DNA of 30,151 nucleotides from a virus, in the IMG/VR virus record IMGVR_UViG_3300038696_000292, positions 1 through 30,151 of that record; one strand, written 5' to 3'. The notes below the pieces were generated by a model. The model did no database searches, was not told where the DNA came from, and saw nothing but the letters and a program-made list of their open reading frames with translations. The position numbers and the translations under genes are program-made. Shown piece by piece: positions 23,554 through 29,580 of the stretch. Position 1 is the first letter of the stretch. Every line of letters begins with the position of its first letter.

Positions 23554-24248
23554 TCAGGTTAGGCTTAATCCGGCCTGCATGGTTTCATTGATCTTACGCA
23601 CCATCACCGCCTCAATCGGGGGCAAGAGTTCCGCGATGATGAGCGGCGAAAGCCCGAGGGCCTCCCCGAGTTGCAGCGCCGCACCCATGTCCCAACCGAG
23701 GACAGCGCCACCGCTCATCCCGCCTGCAACGCGAACTTGCCCGCCAAGCCGCTGAACAAGATCCCAGATCTTCCAGCCCTCAAGTGTGCGTGGCGCATGA
23801 CTGCTACGCGGACAGTCCGGACATACCGATGGGCATGCCGCGCAATACTCACCGCCCCCGCCGAACTCCCAGTCGGCGAGAGCGGTCAGGCGTTTTTTTC
23901 CGCATCCAGTATCAGCGCGCCTGCGATGTATTTGGTCTGGAAGGCTTCAAAAATTGGCCAGAGTTCCAAGAGCGCATCGATGCCTTCTGGGGTCAGTGGC
24001 AGAGGTTTATCGTCCTCATCGCCCACACCCTCCCAGTCCTTCACGACGATGCGCGCGACAGCTTTGGCCACGATACGCGCGAGATCGTCGTTGGACGCGT
24101 TGGTTTCAGCATCAGTCGCGGCGGCGACAATCGCCGGATCGCTGCGCGCGGCCAGCATAATGGCAGTGGTGAGCGGCTCCACAAGCAGGCCGACACCATG
24201 ACCCAAGTCGAGCCACTGTGGGTCCGTGGATAGGTTGAGTTGCAGCAT
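23554..24248 (-). CDS. tail assembly chaperone fusion GT (made by -1 frameshift)
   Basis: The first 118 codons are those of the G-like gene. A slip by one base at A-AAA-AAC (23892-23898) then leads into the -1 frame, which is open for 112 more codons to a TGA at 23554-23556, giving 231 residues (lambda GT is 279). The second part has no ATG near its start and would be missed as a gene. It reads RLTALADWEF, then a four-cysteine group (Cys136, 139, 143 and 146 of the fusion), then helices with IAELLPPIEAVMVRKI. In lambda the G and GT proteins bind the tape measure and recruit tube subunits. Here the T-like part ends 51 bases before the tape measure gene. Frameshifting is inferred from the site, the frames and the synteny. 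Confidence 0.8.
23886..24248 (-). CDS. tail assembly chaperone (lambda G-like)
   Basis: The product has 120 residues (lambda G has 140). It is acidic and helical, with an N-terminal WLDLGHGVGLLVEPLTTA segment and a C-terminal helical region rich in Asp/Glu. It fits phage tail assembly chaperones by size and position between tail tube and tape measure genes. The RBS GAAGGA lies eight bases upstream of the ATG. The last codons are GAA AAA AAC GCC TGA: the slippery heptamer A-AAA-AAC is in the right register, two codons before the stop. Termination gives this short product and slippage gives the GT fusion. Confidence 0.82.
   Translation of the reverse strand: MLQLNLSTDPQWLDLGHGVGLLVEPLTTAIMLAARSDPAIVAAATDAETNASNDDLARIVAKAVARIVVKDWEGVGDEDDKPLPLTPEGIDALLELWPIFEAFQTKYIAGALILDAEKNA
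23892..23898 (-). promoter_or_regulatory. -1 frameshift slippery site A-AAA-AAC
   Basis: On the minus strand the zero frame reads GAA-AAA-AAC, so the heptamer A-AAA-AAC is in the X-XXY-YYZ register. The zero-frame stop follows one codon later, and the -1 frame is open for 112 codons. A-AAA-AAC is a known slippery type, although in E. coli AAG is a better final codon than AAC, so efficiency is uncertain. Confidence 0.72.
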
Positions 24249-24294
24249 ATTTGTATCCTTCGTTGTTTGTTTTGCAGTTCTGAGGACGTTGTAA

Positions 24295-24324
24295 ATCCAA
24301 GGAGATAAAAACCGCTCTTTGGAT
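24295..24324 (+). other. stem-loop on the plus strand
   Basis: A 10-bp stem (arms 24295-24304 and 24315-24324) with a 10-base loop contains one pair that is G-U on the plus strand and a C-A mismatch on the minus strand. It precedes the plus-strand terminator at 24423-24454 and could belong to the same RNA. On the minus strand it would lie in the leader of the chaperone gene, where it would be weaker. Confidence 0.5.
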
Positions 24325-24422
24325 GTGTTGCTTTATTGCTCACTGGGAAAGATGCTGATTAGGCAGCCATGAATTAGAATGGCAGGTTATTATAACCGAC
24401 TACGAAAACGCCCCCACTCACG

Positions 24423-24454
24423 GCCCTCCGAGCGTAACGCTTGGAGGGCTTTTT
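24423..24454 (+). terminator. strong plus-strand intrinsic terminator inside the tail operon
   Basis: A 12-bp stem (arms 24423-24434 and 24438-24449, one G-U pair) with a 3-base loop is followed by five Ts at 24450-24454. The T-run and the G-U pair (C-A on the other strand) both set the direction to plus, against all neighbouring genes. Confidence 0.8.
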
Positions 24455-24514
24455 CGTCAGAGGCACCAGGCAGGGCACCGGCCCACCATCAGGAAGGTTC
24501 AATGTGACCGCGGC

Positions 24515-25453
24515 TCAATACATCTCAATCCCGTTTGTGATGGTCACGCTGACCATTGGATCCCCATTGGCCTGCTGGGCGGCCTGCCAGGCGAAGGTGA
24601 CCTGCACACCTTGTGGTCCGGAGATTTCCCGGCGTGGACGTGGCAAAAAGACCCGCGGGACGGACACGGTGAGCGCCTCGCCTGTGGGGAGGGCATAACC
24701 GAACGTCAGCGCGCAGGCCTGACCACCAATCGCTTGATTGAGCAGCGCAGTGTCTGCAAAGCGCACGGTGATATTGCCTGTCATGGCGGCGATCGACGGA
24801 TCCGCGCCTTCGATCTTGCCGTCCGCGCGGATTGTTTCGATGCGATCAAGGTTGTTTTGATAGCTGAGTTCGGCGCTGACAATGTTGCCGATATCGACGC
24901 CGTTGCGCTGCACCGCGCCGTTGAAATGACCGAAACGCTTGAGAGACAGCGTGGCGGGTGTCCCGACTTGGGTTGATGTGTCCAGATCCTCACCTTGGGC
25001 GACGATGTCTACTGTGGATGTCAACAGCCCTGACCGGCCCATGGTCCAGCTGAAGCTGTCCACCATGCAGCCCGAATACATCGCAAAGCTGGGTACCTCC
25101 GGCATGCCCACTTCGACAGAAAAGCCGGGCAGGCTCCAGTTTCCGCTTGCGTAGATGTGGGTATAGGGGCCCTCGCCAGTTGTCGTCGGAGCACCAAAAG
25201 CGCCCTTCATCCAAAAGCCGTATCCTTCGGCATCGATTGGCACAACAACGTTGCCATCGGCGGTCAGTGCATTCTTGATGGGCTCAAGCGGATCACGACC
25301 GTACCCCAAAAGCTCTGATGCCTGTAGCGGCTGCTCGGCACCCAGCGACGCCGTTGCAAAGGGCATCCGCGTAAAGCCGCCAAGAGGCGGAGTGCCATAG
25401 ATCGTCTCGAACGCCAGCGCCATCTGCGCCCGCGCCCCTTGGGCTCGTGCCAT
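24515..25453 (-). CDS. major tail tube protein (lambda V position)
   Basis: The product has 312 residues (lambda V has 246). It is rich in beta strands with a Gly/Ser/Thr-heavy composition and lacks membrane or signal segments. It begins with ARAQGARAQMALAFETIYGTPP, followed by a WMKGAFGAP segment and a GFSVEVGMPEVP segment, in the style of phage tube proteins of the Phage_tube_2 type. It should polymerise into the hexameric rings of a long non-contractile tail. Its place between tail terminator and chaperone genes is the lambda V position. An in-frame continuation of 46 codons follows its TGA stop, noted separately. The ATG and Gly-rich loops give no ambiguity over the start. Confidence 0.85.
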   Translation of the reverse strand: MARAQGARAQMALAFETIYGTPPLGGFTRMPFATASLGAEQPLQASELLGYGRDPLEPIKNALTADGNVVVPIDAEGYGFWMKGAFGAPTTTGEGPYTHIYASGNWSLPGFSVEVGMPEVPSFAMYSGCMVDSFSWTMGRSGLLTSTVDIVAQGEDLDTSTQVGTPATLSLKRFGHFNGAVQRNGVDIGNIVSAELSYQNNLDRIETIRADGKIEGADPSIAAMTGNITVRFADTALLNQAIGGQACALTFGYALPTGEALTVSVPRVFLPRPRREISGPQGVQVTFAWQAAQQANGDPMVSVTITNGIEMY

Positions 25454-25488
25454 TTTGTCTCTCCTTCAATGTCAGGTATTTGGTGCAG

Positions 25489-25914
25489 TCAGGCTAGCGG
25501 GTCGCTGGTCGCGTAATGCAGAATGATCGGAATGATCCCGGCTTTTAGAGACGCAGCGCCCTCAACTGGTACATCAACGGGTTCAGCAGCCTCCGGCTCA
25601 ACCCAGTCGCATAATCCCCGCAAAGTGCGGTCAGCCGCGATCACTGCACTGATTTGGGCCAATAGCGCGTCGAAGATGGCGTCTCGATCTGTCGTCTGTT
25701 GCACGATCACCTCGAGCTCGGCTCGGTGCTGGAAATGATAGGTCAGTGGCGACAATGTCACGCCGGGCTCACCCGGACTGCCATCGCGCAGGATCATCAG
25801 CCCCGCGGGCGGAATGCGTTCTGGTAGGACTTCTCCGCGCAGCACAGGCACATGCGGGATCGTGCTGAGCAGGTCCGCCAGGGCGGTCAGGATGGTTTCG
25901 CGTGTGGTGGGCAT
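25489..25914 (-). CDS. tail terminator protein (lambda U-like)
   Basis: The product has 141 residues (lambda U has 131). It begins with a helix (RETILTALADLLSTI) followed by strands and a central ELEVIVQQTTDRDAIFDALLAQISAVIAAD stretch, as in minor tail protein U. It should form the hexameric ring that ends tail growth and joins the head. Proteins of this type in Rhodobacterales are often labelled acyl-CoA transferase, a label without support in the sequence. It lies upstream of the tail tube gene and downstream of the inserted toxin-antitoxin pair. Confidence 0.8.
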   Translation of the reverse strand: MPTTRETILTALADLLSTIPHVPVLRGEVLPERIPPAGLMILRDGSPGEPGVTLSPLTYHFQHRAELEVIVQQTTDRDAIFDALLAQISAVIAADRTLRGLCDWVEPEAAEPVDVPVEGAASLKAGIIPIILHYATSDPLA

Positions 25915-25941
25915 TTAAGAGCCTAACGGTAAATTCGTGTC

Positions 25942-25970
25942 TGTTATCACAGCCAAGAAAGTGTTATAGG
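25942..25970 (+). promoter_or_regulatory. candidate promoter of the toxin-antitoxin pair
   Basis: TGTTAT at 25942-25947 and TATAGG at 25965-25970 are separated by 17 bases. The -10 overlaps the left arm of the palindrome at 25966-25980, which is the expected layout for autorepression by the antitoxin. The match to consensus is only moderate. Confidence 0.45.
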
Positions 25971-25980
25971 TAATACCTAT
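25966..25980 (+). promoter_or_regulatory. palindromic operator upstream of the antitoxin gene
   Basis: ATAGGTA-A-TACCTAT is a perfect 7-bp inverted repeat around one central base, 24 bases before the antitoxin start. RHH antitoxins bind such short palindromes as dimers of dimers and repress their own operon. Confidence 0.7.
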
Positions 25981-26003
25981 GGATACTCACGAGGTCTAAT
26001 CCC

Positions 26004-26288
26004 ATGAATGCTGTTCGCCCCATTGCCGTGAAGCTTGATCAGGAAACCCGCGACCGCCTCAAACGGCTTGCGGATGCGAAGGATCGTTCGACGCATTGGA
26101 TGCTGCGCGAAGCCGTCTCGCAGTTCCTATCCCGTGAAGAGGCACGTGAGGCCTTTCGCCAGGCAGGTCTCGCGGCCTGGCAGGAATATCAGATGACAGG
26201 CCAACATGTGACGCATCAGGATGCAGATGCCTGGCTCGCCAAGCTCGAGGCTGGTGAAGAGGCAGATATTCCTCAATGCCGCAACTGA
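26004..26288 (+). CDS. CopG/ribbon-helix-helix antitoxin (ParD/RelB-like)
   Basis: The product has 94 residues. The N-terminal RHH motif is visible as PIAVKLDQETRDRLKRLADAKDRS (about 6-29), a beta strand followed by two helices, with THWMLREAVSQFL continuing the second helix. The acidic C-terminal half (about 50-94) should bind and neutralise the toxin. GAGG lies nine bases upstream of the ATG. The stop region overlaps the toxin gene by 13 bases. The module sits on the plus strand, opposite to the phage late genes. The palindrome upstream fits autoregulation. Family call is confident; no gene symbol is given because ParD- and RelB-type names are used loosely for this group. Confidence 0.88.
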   Translation: MNAVRPIAVKLDQETRDRLKRLADAKDRSTHWMLREAVSQFLSREEAREAFRQAGLAAWQEYQMTGQHVTHQDADAWLAKLEAGEEADIPQCRN

Positions 26289-26566
26289 TCTGGTCTCCCG
26301 CAGCGCTGCGGGATGTGGAGCGGCTTTACAAGTTCTTGGCCGACAATAACCCTGACGCGGCACGCCGCGCCGCCAAGTCCATCCGCGAGGGGATGCAGAT
26401 TTTGCGCGACCAGCCGGGAGCAGGGCGCCCTGTGGAGGACATGGATCCAGAGTTTCGCGAGTGGTTCATCACCTTCGGAGGCAGCGGGTACGTTGCTCTT
26501 TACCGTTTGGACGTCGACACGGCTGTCGTTCTTGCTGTGCGACATCAACGTGAGGCCGGGTACTGA
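26276..26566 (+). CDS. ParE/RelE-superfamily toxin
   Basis: The product has 96 residues. It follows the ParE pattern: I-x-WSPAALRDVERLYKFLADNNPDAARRA at the start, then GRPVEDMDPEFREWFITFGGSGYVALYR and a terminal VVLAVRHQREAGY strand and tail. Toxins of this superfamily inhibit DNA gyrase (ParE) or cleave mRNA on ribosomes (RelE). The FREWFI-x-FGGSGY-x-ALYR pattern fits the ParE side, but this cannot be settled from sequence alone. The gene overlaps the antitoxin by 13 bases, and its stop is eight bases from the convergent DUF6441-like gene. All expected parts are present, so it is probably functional. Confidence 0.88.
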   Translation: MPQLIWSPAALRDVERLYKFLADNNPDAARRAAKSIREGMQILRDQPGAGRPVEDMDPEFREWFITFGGSGYVALYRLDVDTAVVLAVRHQREAGY

Positions 26567-26574
26567 ACCGGCTG

Positions 26575-27207
26575 TCACCCCAGTTTAGCGTCAACCCACC
26601 CTGAAACAATTAACCTTGGAATTGATGCCTGCGCGCGGTCAGCATCGCGCGCCAGATCGAGCCGTTTCGCGAGCTTCACTTGCGGCACAAGCAGAAAGAT
26701 CGGCACCGTCGCCTTCCCGCGTCCGGTTTTCGACCGAGATGCCACGCCCAGCCCGCGACTGTTCAGCCGACCATCTGCGACCAACAGGCTTGGACCCCGG
26801 CGTCGATAGATAAAACGCAATCGCAGCCCGCGCCGGCGTTCCCATTCGCCGGGTGTGAGCGCCTTGCCGCGGGCGCCTTTGCCTGCCGCCGGCGTAGGAA
26901 TGGCAAGCCAGAAGCCGTCCTTTGACCGGATCAGCGGGCCGGTGTCATGCGCGCCGATGATATGAGGCGCATTGGACCAGACCAGTGCTGCAGCATCAAA
27001 GCTTTCGCCCGTAGCAGGATAGATCTTGGACCGGATCGTGTTGGCAAGCCGTTGTCCAAGACGAGCACGCGTGACCTGCGCCCGCCAGTCCGACTTCAGG
27101 GTATTACCCGCAACGCGCATGGCAGCTGTGACTGCCTTTTCGCCTGTGAGGATTTCGGCCTGCATTGCGATAACGATGTCGCCCGCGACAGACAGGTCGA
27201 GCTTCAT
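26575..27207 (-). CDS. tail completion protein, DUF6441-like (lambda Z position)
   Basis: The product has 210 residues (lambda Z has 192). Features of DUF6441 are visible: WRAQVTRARLGQRLANTIRS at about residues 41-60, SKDGFWLAIPTPAAGKG near 94-110, and LTPGEWERRRGLRLRFIYRRRGPSLLVAD near 116-144. It is very basic in the middle, which would suit contact with DNA or the acidic tail terminator. In lambda the gene between FII and U takes part in head-tail joining. The start overlaps the preceding gene by four bases. The convergent toxin gene ends eight bases beyond its stop. Confidence 0.8.
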   Translation of the reverse strand: MKLDLSVAGDIVIAMQAEILTGEKAVTAAMRVAGNTLKSDWRAQVTRARLGQRLANTIRSKIYPATGESFDAAALVWSNAPHIIGAHDTGPLIRSKDGFWLAIPTPAAGKGARGKALTPGEWERRRGLRLRFIYRRRGPSLLVADGRLNSRGLGVASRSKTGRGKATVPIFLLVPQVKLAKRLDLARDADRAQASIPRLIVSGWVDAKLG

Positions 27208-27515
27208 GCCGGTTTTGCCTCAATGGTCCAGATCAGCCGCTCGCGATCCCGCAGGGGTTCGCCCTGGATCAGGAAGGTTTCTTCGCCAAAGAGGATCTGC
27301 TCATCGGGGCGGGGTGCGGGCACTTCAGACACGCGCACATCGAAACGGAATGTCTCCGAGACCAACCGTGCGGCCCCGAAGGTGGTCACATCATCATTGC
27401 GACGCATGATAATGCGGATGCGGGTGAACTGCCCTTCGCTGTCACGATGCCATGCCTCATGGGCAAGGTTTGGATCAGCAAAGAGCAGATCAAGGGCTGC
27501 AATGAATGCCGTCAT
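27204..27515 (-). CDS. head-tail joining protein (lambda FII-like)
   Basis: The product has 103 residues (lambda FII has 117). It starts with a short helix and FADPNLAHEAWH, followed by strands such as RIRIIMRRNDD, FRFDVRVSEVPAPRPDEQILFGEETFLIQGEP and a terminal ERLIWTIEA. That beta-barrel layout is typical of the phage attachment (FII) family. It should complete the head after packaging and make the interface for tail joining. It is placed 12 bases after the capsid gene and overlaps the next gene by four bases (ATGA). Confidence 0.78.
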   Translation of the reverse strand: MTAFIAALDLLFADPNLAHEAWHRDSEGQFTRIRIIMRRNDDVTTFGAARLVSETFRFDVRVSEVPAPRPDEQILFGEETFLIQGEPLRDRERLIWTIEAKPA

Positions 27516-27527
27516 ACCCGTTCAGCC

Positions 27528-28550
27528 TCAGTTGCCTGAGTGCAAACGGATCGCCATGCGAGGCCGCTTATTGACGGGCAGGATCGAACTTTCCGTCATC
27601 AGATCGATCCAGCGGCCTTTTGCGTCAATCATCTGGCGCGCGTAAAGCGGCAGGCCGGTGGTGTTGGCGGTTTCCAGAAGGTTGGCTGGCCCACCATAGG
27701 TGGTGAACGTGTCAAAGGTGCCAAGCGGAAAAGCGATACCCTCGCCTGCGGGGATCAGACGTTCCGAGGTGCCGTTCGAGAGGGTGACCGAACCATTGTA
27801 TTCCTCGAACAGCATGCCGGCGAAGGGGAAGGCGCGGCGCATGTCCTCACGCAGTGGCTGGCCACCAGTGGCGGAGAAGAACTTATAGGCCTCTTCTGTC
27901 TTGGGATGGCTGATCAACTTGTCGAAGAATTCCGAGCTGACCAGTGCATGCGCGGTGGTCATGGTCTCACCCAGCAGGTTGTCCTCCATGGCGCGCAAAA
28001 CGCTGCGGACTTTGCCCTGCACATTGGTGCCTGCGGTTCCAAAGACGAAGTCGATGGAGATTTTCTCAAGCCCGAACTCGGTGAAGTAGTTGTATAGCGT
28101 GGTGCCAGCACCATCCTTCACGATACCGCGCAGCGCATTCATCTCCATGTATTCGCGGGTCTGGGCATGCTTGCGGCGCATCAACGTGAGCTTGCGGTTC
28201 ATCACCTCAACCAGCGGATCAGCTGCGTCCGATACACCCAGCGCTGGCATCCCCTGGATATCTGCAGGCAGGATCACGTCATCATGCTGGATCCAGGGCA
28301 GGGCAAAGGACCGCATCGAGCGCTGTTCGCGGTTACCCACGGTGGCTGGCGCACCCAGCGGCACGGAGGGCAGAAGGCTGAGAACGCCCTCGCGCTGTTC
28401 GATCACGATGGAGCGTTGCGTTACGCCCTCAAAGCGGAAGAGGCCGATCTGGCCCAGACGGGTGTAGAGATTGGGCAGGATATTGATGGCCTGCGTCATT
28501 TCAGCGAGCGAATAGCCGCCCGCGTCAAACGGGTTGCGCGTGATGGTCAT
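27528..28550 (-). CDS. major capsid protein (lambda E-like)
   Basis: The product has 340 residues, nearly the same as lambda E (341). It fits the gpE family of HK97-fold capsid proteins, with an N-terminal YSLAEMTQAINILPNLYTRLG (about 13-33) region and an E-loop-like and spine-helix region near 105-150 including MRRKHAQTREYMEMNALRG. The C-terminus reads SILPVNKRPRMAIRLHSGN. It forms the icosahedral shell, stabilised here by the decoration protein encoded just upstream. The RBS GGAG precedes the ATG by a few bases. The strong family pattern, the size and the neighbours agree. Confidence 0.92.
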   Translation of the reverse strand: MTITRNPFDAGGYSLAEMTQAINILPNLYTRLGQIGLFRFEGVTQRSIVIEQREGVLSLLPSVPLGAPATVGNREQRSMRSFALPWIQHDDVILPADIQGMPALGVSDAADPLVEVMNRKLTLMRRKHAQTREYMEMNALRGIVKDGAGTTLYNYFTEFGLEKISIDFVFGTAGTNVQGKVRSVLRAMEDNLLGETMTTAHALVSSEFFDKLISHPKTEEAYKFFSATGGQPLREDMRRAFPFAGMLFEEYNGSVTLSNGTSERLIPAGEGIAFPLGTFDTFTTYGGPANLLETANTTGLPLYARQMIDAKGRWIDLMTESSILPVNKRPRMAIRLHSGN

Positions 28551-28606
28551 GGGGAAACTCCGGGGGAAAAGGGCAGGGGGATGGTTGGCAGCTGCAGGCA
28601 GCCGGA

Positions 28607-28987
28607 TCAGGCGCTATCGCGCGGGATGATGCCCAGCGCAGTCAGCTGACCGTGCTTTGTGGCAATTTTCGCACCGTCATCGACGGTGGCATCAAAGACG
28701 AGCGCTGCTTTCGAGACAATGGCTGGGCCGCGGGCGAGGATGATGGCGGTGGCATCAGCATCGGAGGCATCGACCGCGTAGAGCAGAACGGCCGCGGCCG
28801 TTTGGGCGCCATCCGATCCGCCCGAAGTTGCCATCTTGTACTTGCCATTGGCCGTGATGCGTCCGAGGACGGCGCCGACGGGATAGGCGGTGCCCGCCAG
28901 CAGGGTCACTGATTCACGGGTAAAGTTGGGGTTCAGTTCGTATTTGAGAACATCGCCCATAGTGGGCGGCTGGGTCAGGACGGTCAT
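28607..28987 (-). CDS. head decoration protein (lambda D-like)
   Basis: The product has 126 residues (lambda D has 110). It starts MTVLTQPPTMGDVLKYELNPNFTRE and continues with strands around TLLAGTAYPVGAVLGRITANGKYK and AVLLYAVDASDADATAIILARGPAIV, in the style of lambda D (HDPD family). It should bind as trimers to the expanded capsid and stabilise it against DNA pressure. It follows the scaffold/protease gene after a terminator-like hairpin, and lies 56 bases upstream of the capsid gene. A single start is plausible. Confidence 0.88.
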   Translation of the reverse strand: MTVLTQPPTMGDVLKYELNPNFTRESVTLLAGTAYPVGAVLGRITANGKYKMATSGGSDGAQTAAAVLLYAVDASDADATAIILARGPAIVSKAALVFDATVDDGAKIATKHGQLTALGIIPRDSA

Positions 28988-29013
28988 GTCGGGGATCCTT
29001 GTGATCAGTGGTC

Positions 29014-29051
29014 AAAACGAAATCCCCTGCCGGGAAGGTGCGGCAGGGGAT
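29014..29051 (-). terminator. terminator-like hairpin between protease/scaffold and decoration genes
   Basis: On the minus strand an 11-bp perfect stem (arms 29041-29051 and 29022-29032) with an 8-base loop is followed by TTCGTTTTG. The stem is very stable, but the T-run is interrupted by CG, so it may act as a partial terminator, an attenuator or an mRNA 3'-end stabiliser. Confidence 0.6.
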
Positions 29052-29082
29052 CAGGTGGCAGGGCAAGAGGGTGGGGTGGGAC

Positions 29083-29580
29083 TCAGCCCTTTGCGCCCGC
29101 AGAGGCCGCGCGTTTTGCGGCGGCAATGATCGGGCTTTCAGCAGATTTTGGCAGCACGGGCGAAGGTGGGGCTGCCACAATGTCGCGGGCATCAGCTGCT
29201 GCGGCAGCGCGCTGCAACACGAGTGAGCGCAAAGCCTCTGGTGTGGTCCCGTCGCGCAGCGCCTGTGCGGCATCAATGGCGATGCCGAGCCGTCCGGCTT
29301 GTGCGGCTATTTCGGTGACCTCCGCGGCCGCCTCGCGCAGCTGCGCCGAGATTTCGGCCAGATTGCCGGGTTGTGCTGCCGCTGGGGCGGGCGCCTCTGC
29401 AGTGGAGGGCGCAGGTGGCGTGGGTAAGCTTGCTTCCGGTACCAATGCAGCAGGCGCGCTGGCGGCGGCGAGGGCATCATCATGTGCTGGTGCAGCATCA
29501 GAAGTGTTGCTTGTATCATCCATCTGCAGACCATCGGCATCCTCCGGCGAGGTGGTTTCGGTATCGGGCACTTGGGCCAT
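29083..29580 (-). CDS. nested scaffold protein (lambda Nu3-like), in-frame internal start
   Basis: An in-frame ATG at 29580 has a good ribosome-binding site, GAAAGGA at 29588-29594, seven bases upstream. Translation from it gives 165 residues, the C-terminal part of the protease protein. This part is rich in Pro/Ala/Asp/Glu at first (about 1-75), then forms an alanine-rich coiled-coil-prone helical region (about 78-150) with a basic end (AAAKRAASAGAKG). This is the layout of lambda C/Nu3, in which the scaffold is made alone from an internal start and also fused to the protease. It should fill the procapsid and be cleaved out. The internal start is inferred from the signal and by analogy. Confidence 0.72.
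   Translation of the reverse strand: MAQVPDTETTSPEDADGLQMDDTSNTSDAAPAHDDALAAASAPAALVPEASLPTPPAPSTAEAPAPAAAQPGNLAEISAQLREAAAEVTEIAAQAGRLGIAIDAAQALRDGTTPEALRSLVLQRAAAAADARDIVAAPPSPVLPKSAESPIIAAAKRAASAGAKG

Larger units (their letters stand above)
24290..24456 (+). ncRNA. possible small plus-strand RNA between tail tube and chaperone genes
   Basis: The 266-base gap between the tail tube and G-like genes is unusually long for this operon. On the plus strand it holds a 10-bp hairpin and, 100 bases later, a strong intrinsic terminator. Both carry G-U pairs valid only on the plus strand. A TATAAC box at 24391-24396 could serve as a -10, but no good -35 accompanies it, and no clear promoter is seen at the left end. 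It could be a free-standing small RNA, the end of an antisense transcript, or neither. The boundaries given are guesses based on the hairpins. Confidence 0.3.

Noticed and set aside
23530-23554. Hairpin ACCTCG/CGAGGT before the tape measure gene as a terminator
   Set aside because: The stem is only 6 bp with a 13-base loop and no T-run follows on either strand.
24389-24394. TATAAT on the minus strand as a promoter for the chaperone gene
   Set aside because: No -35 is found at the right distance, and the bases may be coding in the extension after the tail tube stop; kept only as a remark.
25489-25914. Acyl-CoA transferase label for the U-like gene
   Set aside because: No CoA-transferase motif is present and size and position match a tail terminator.
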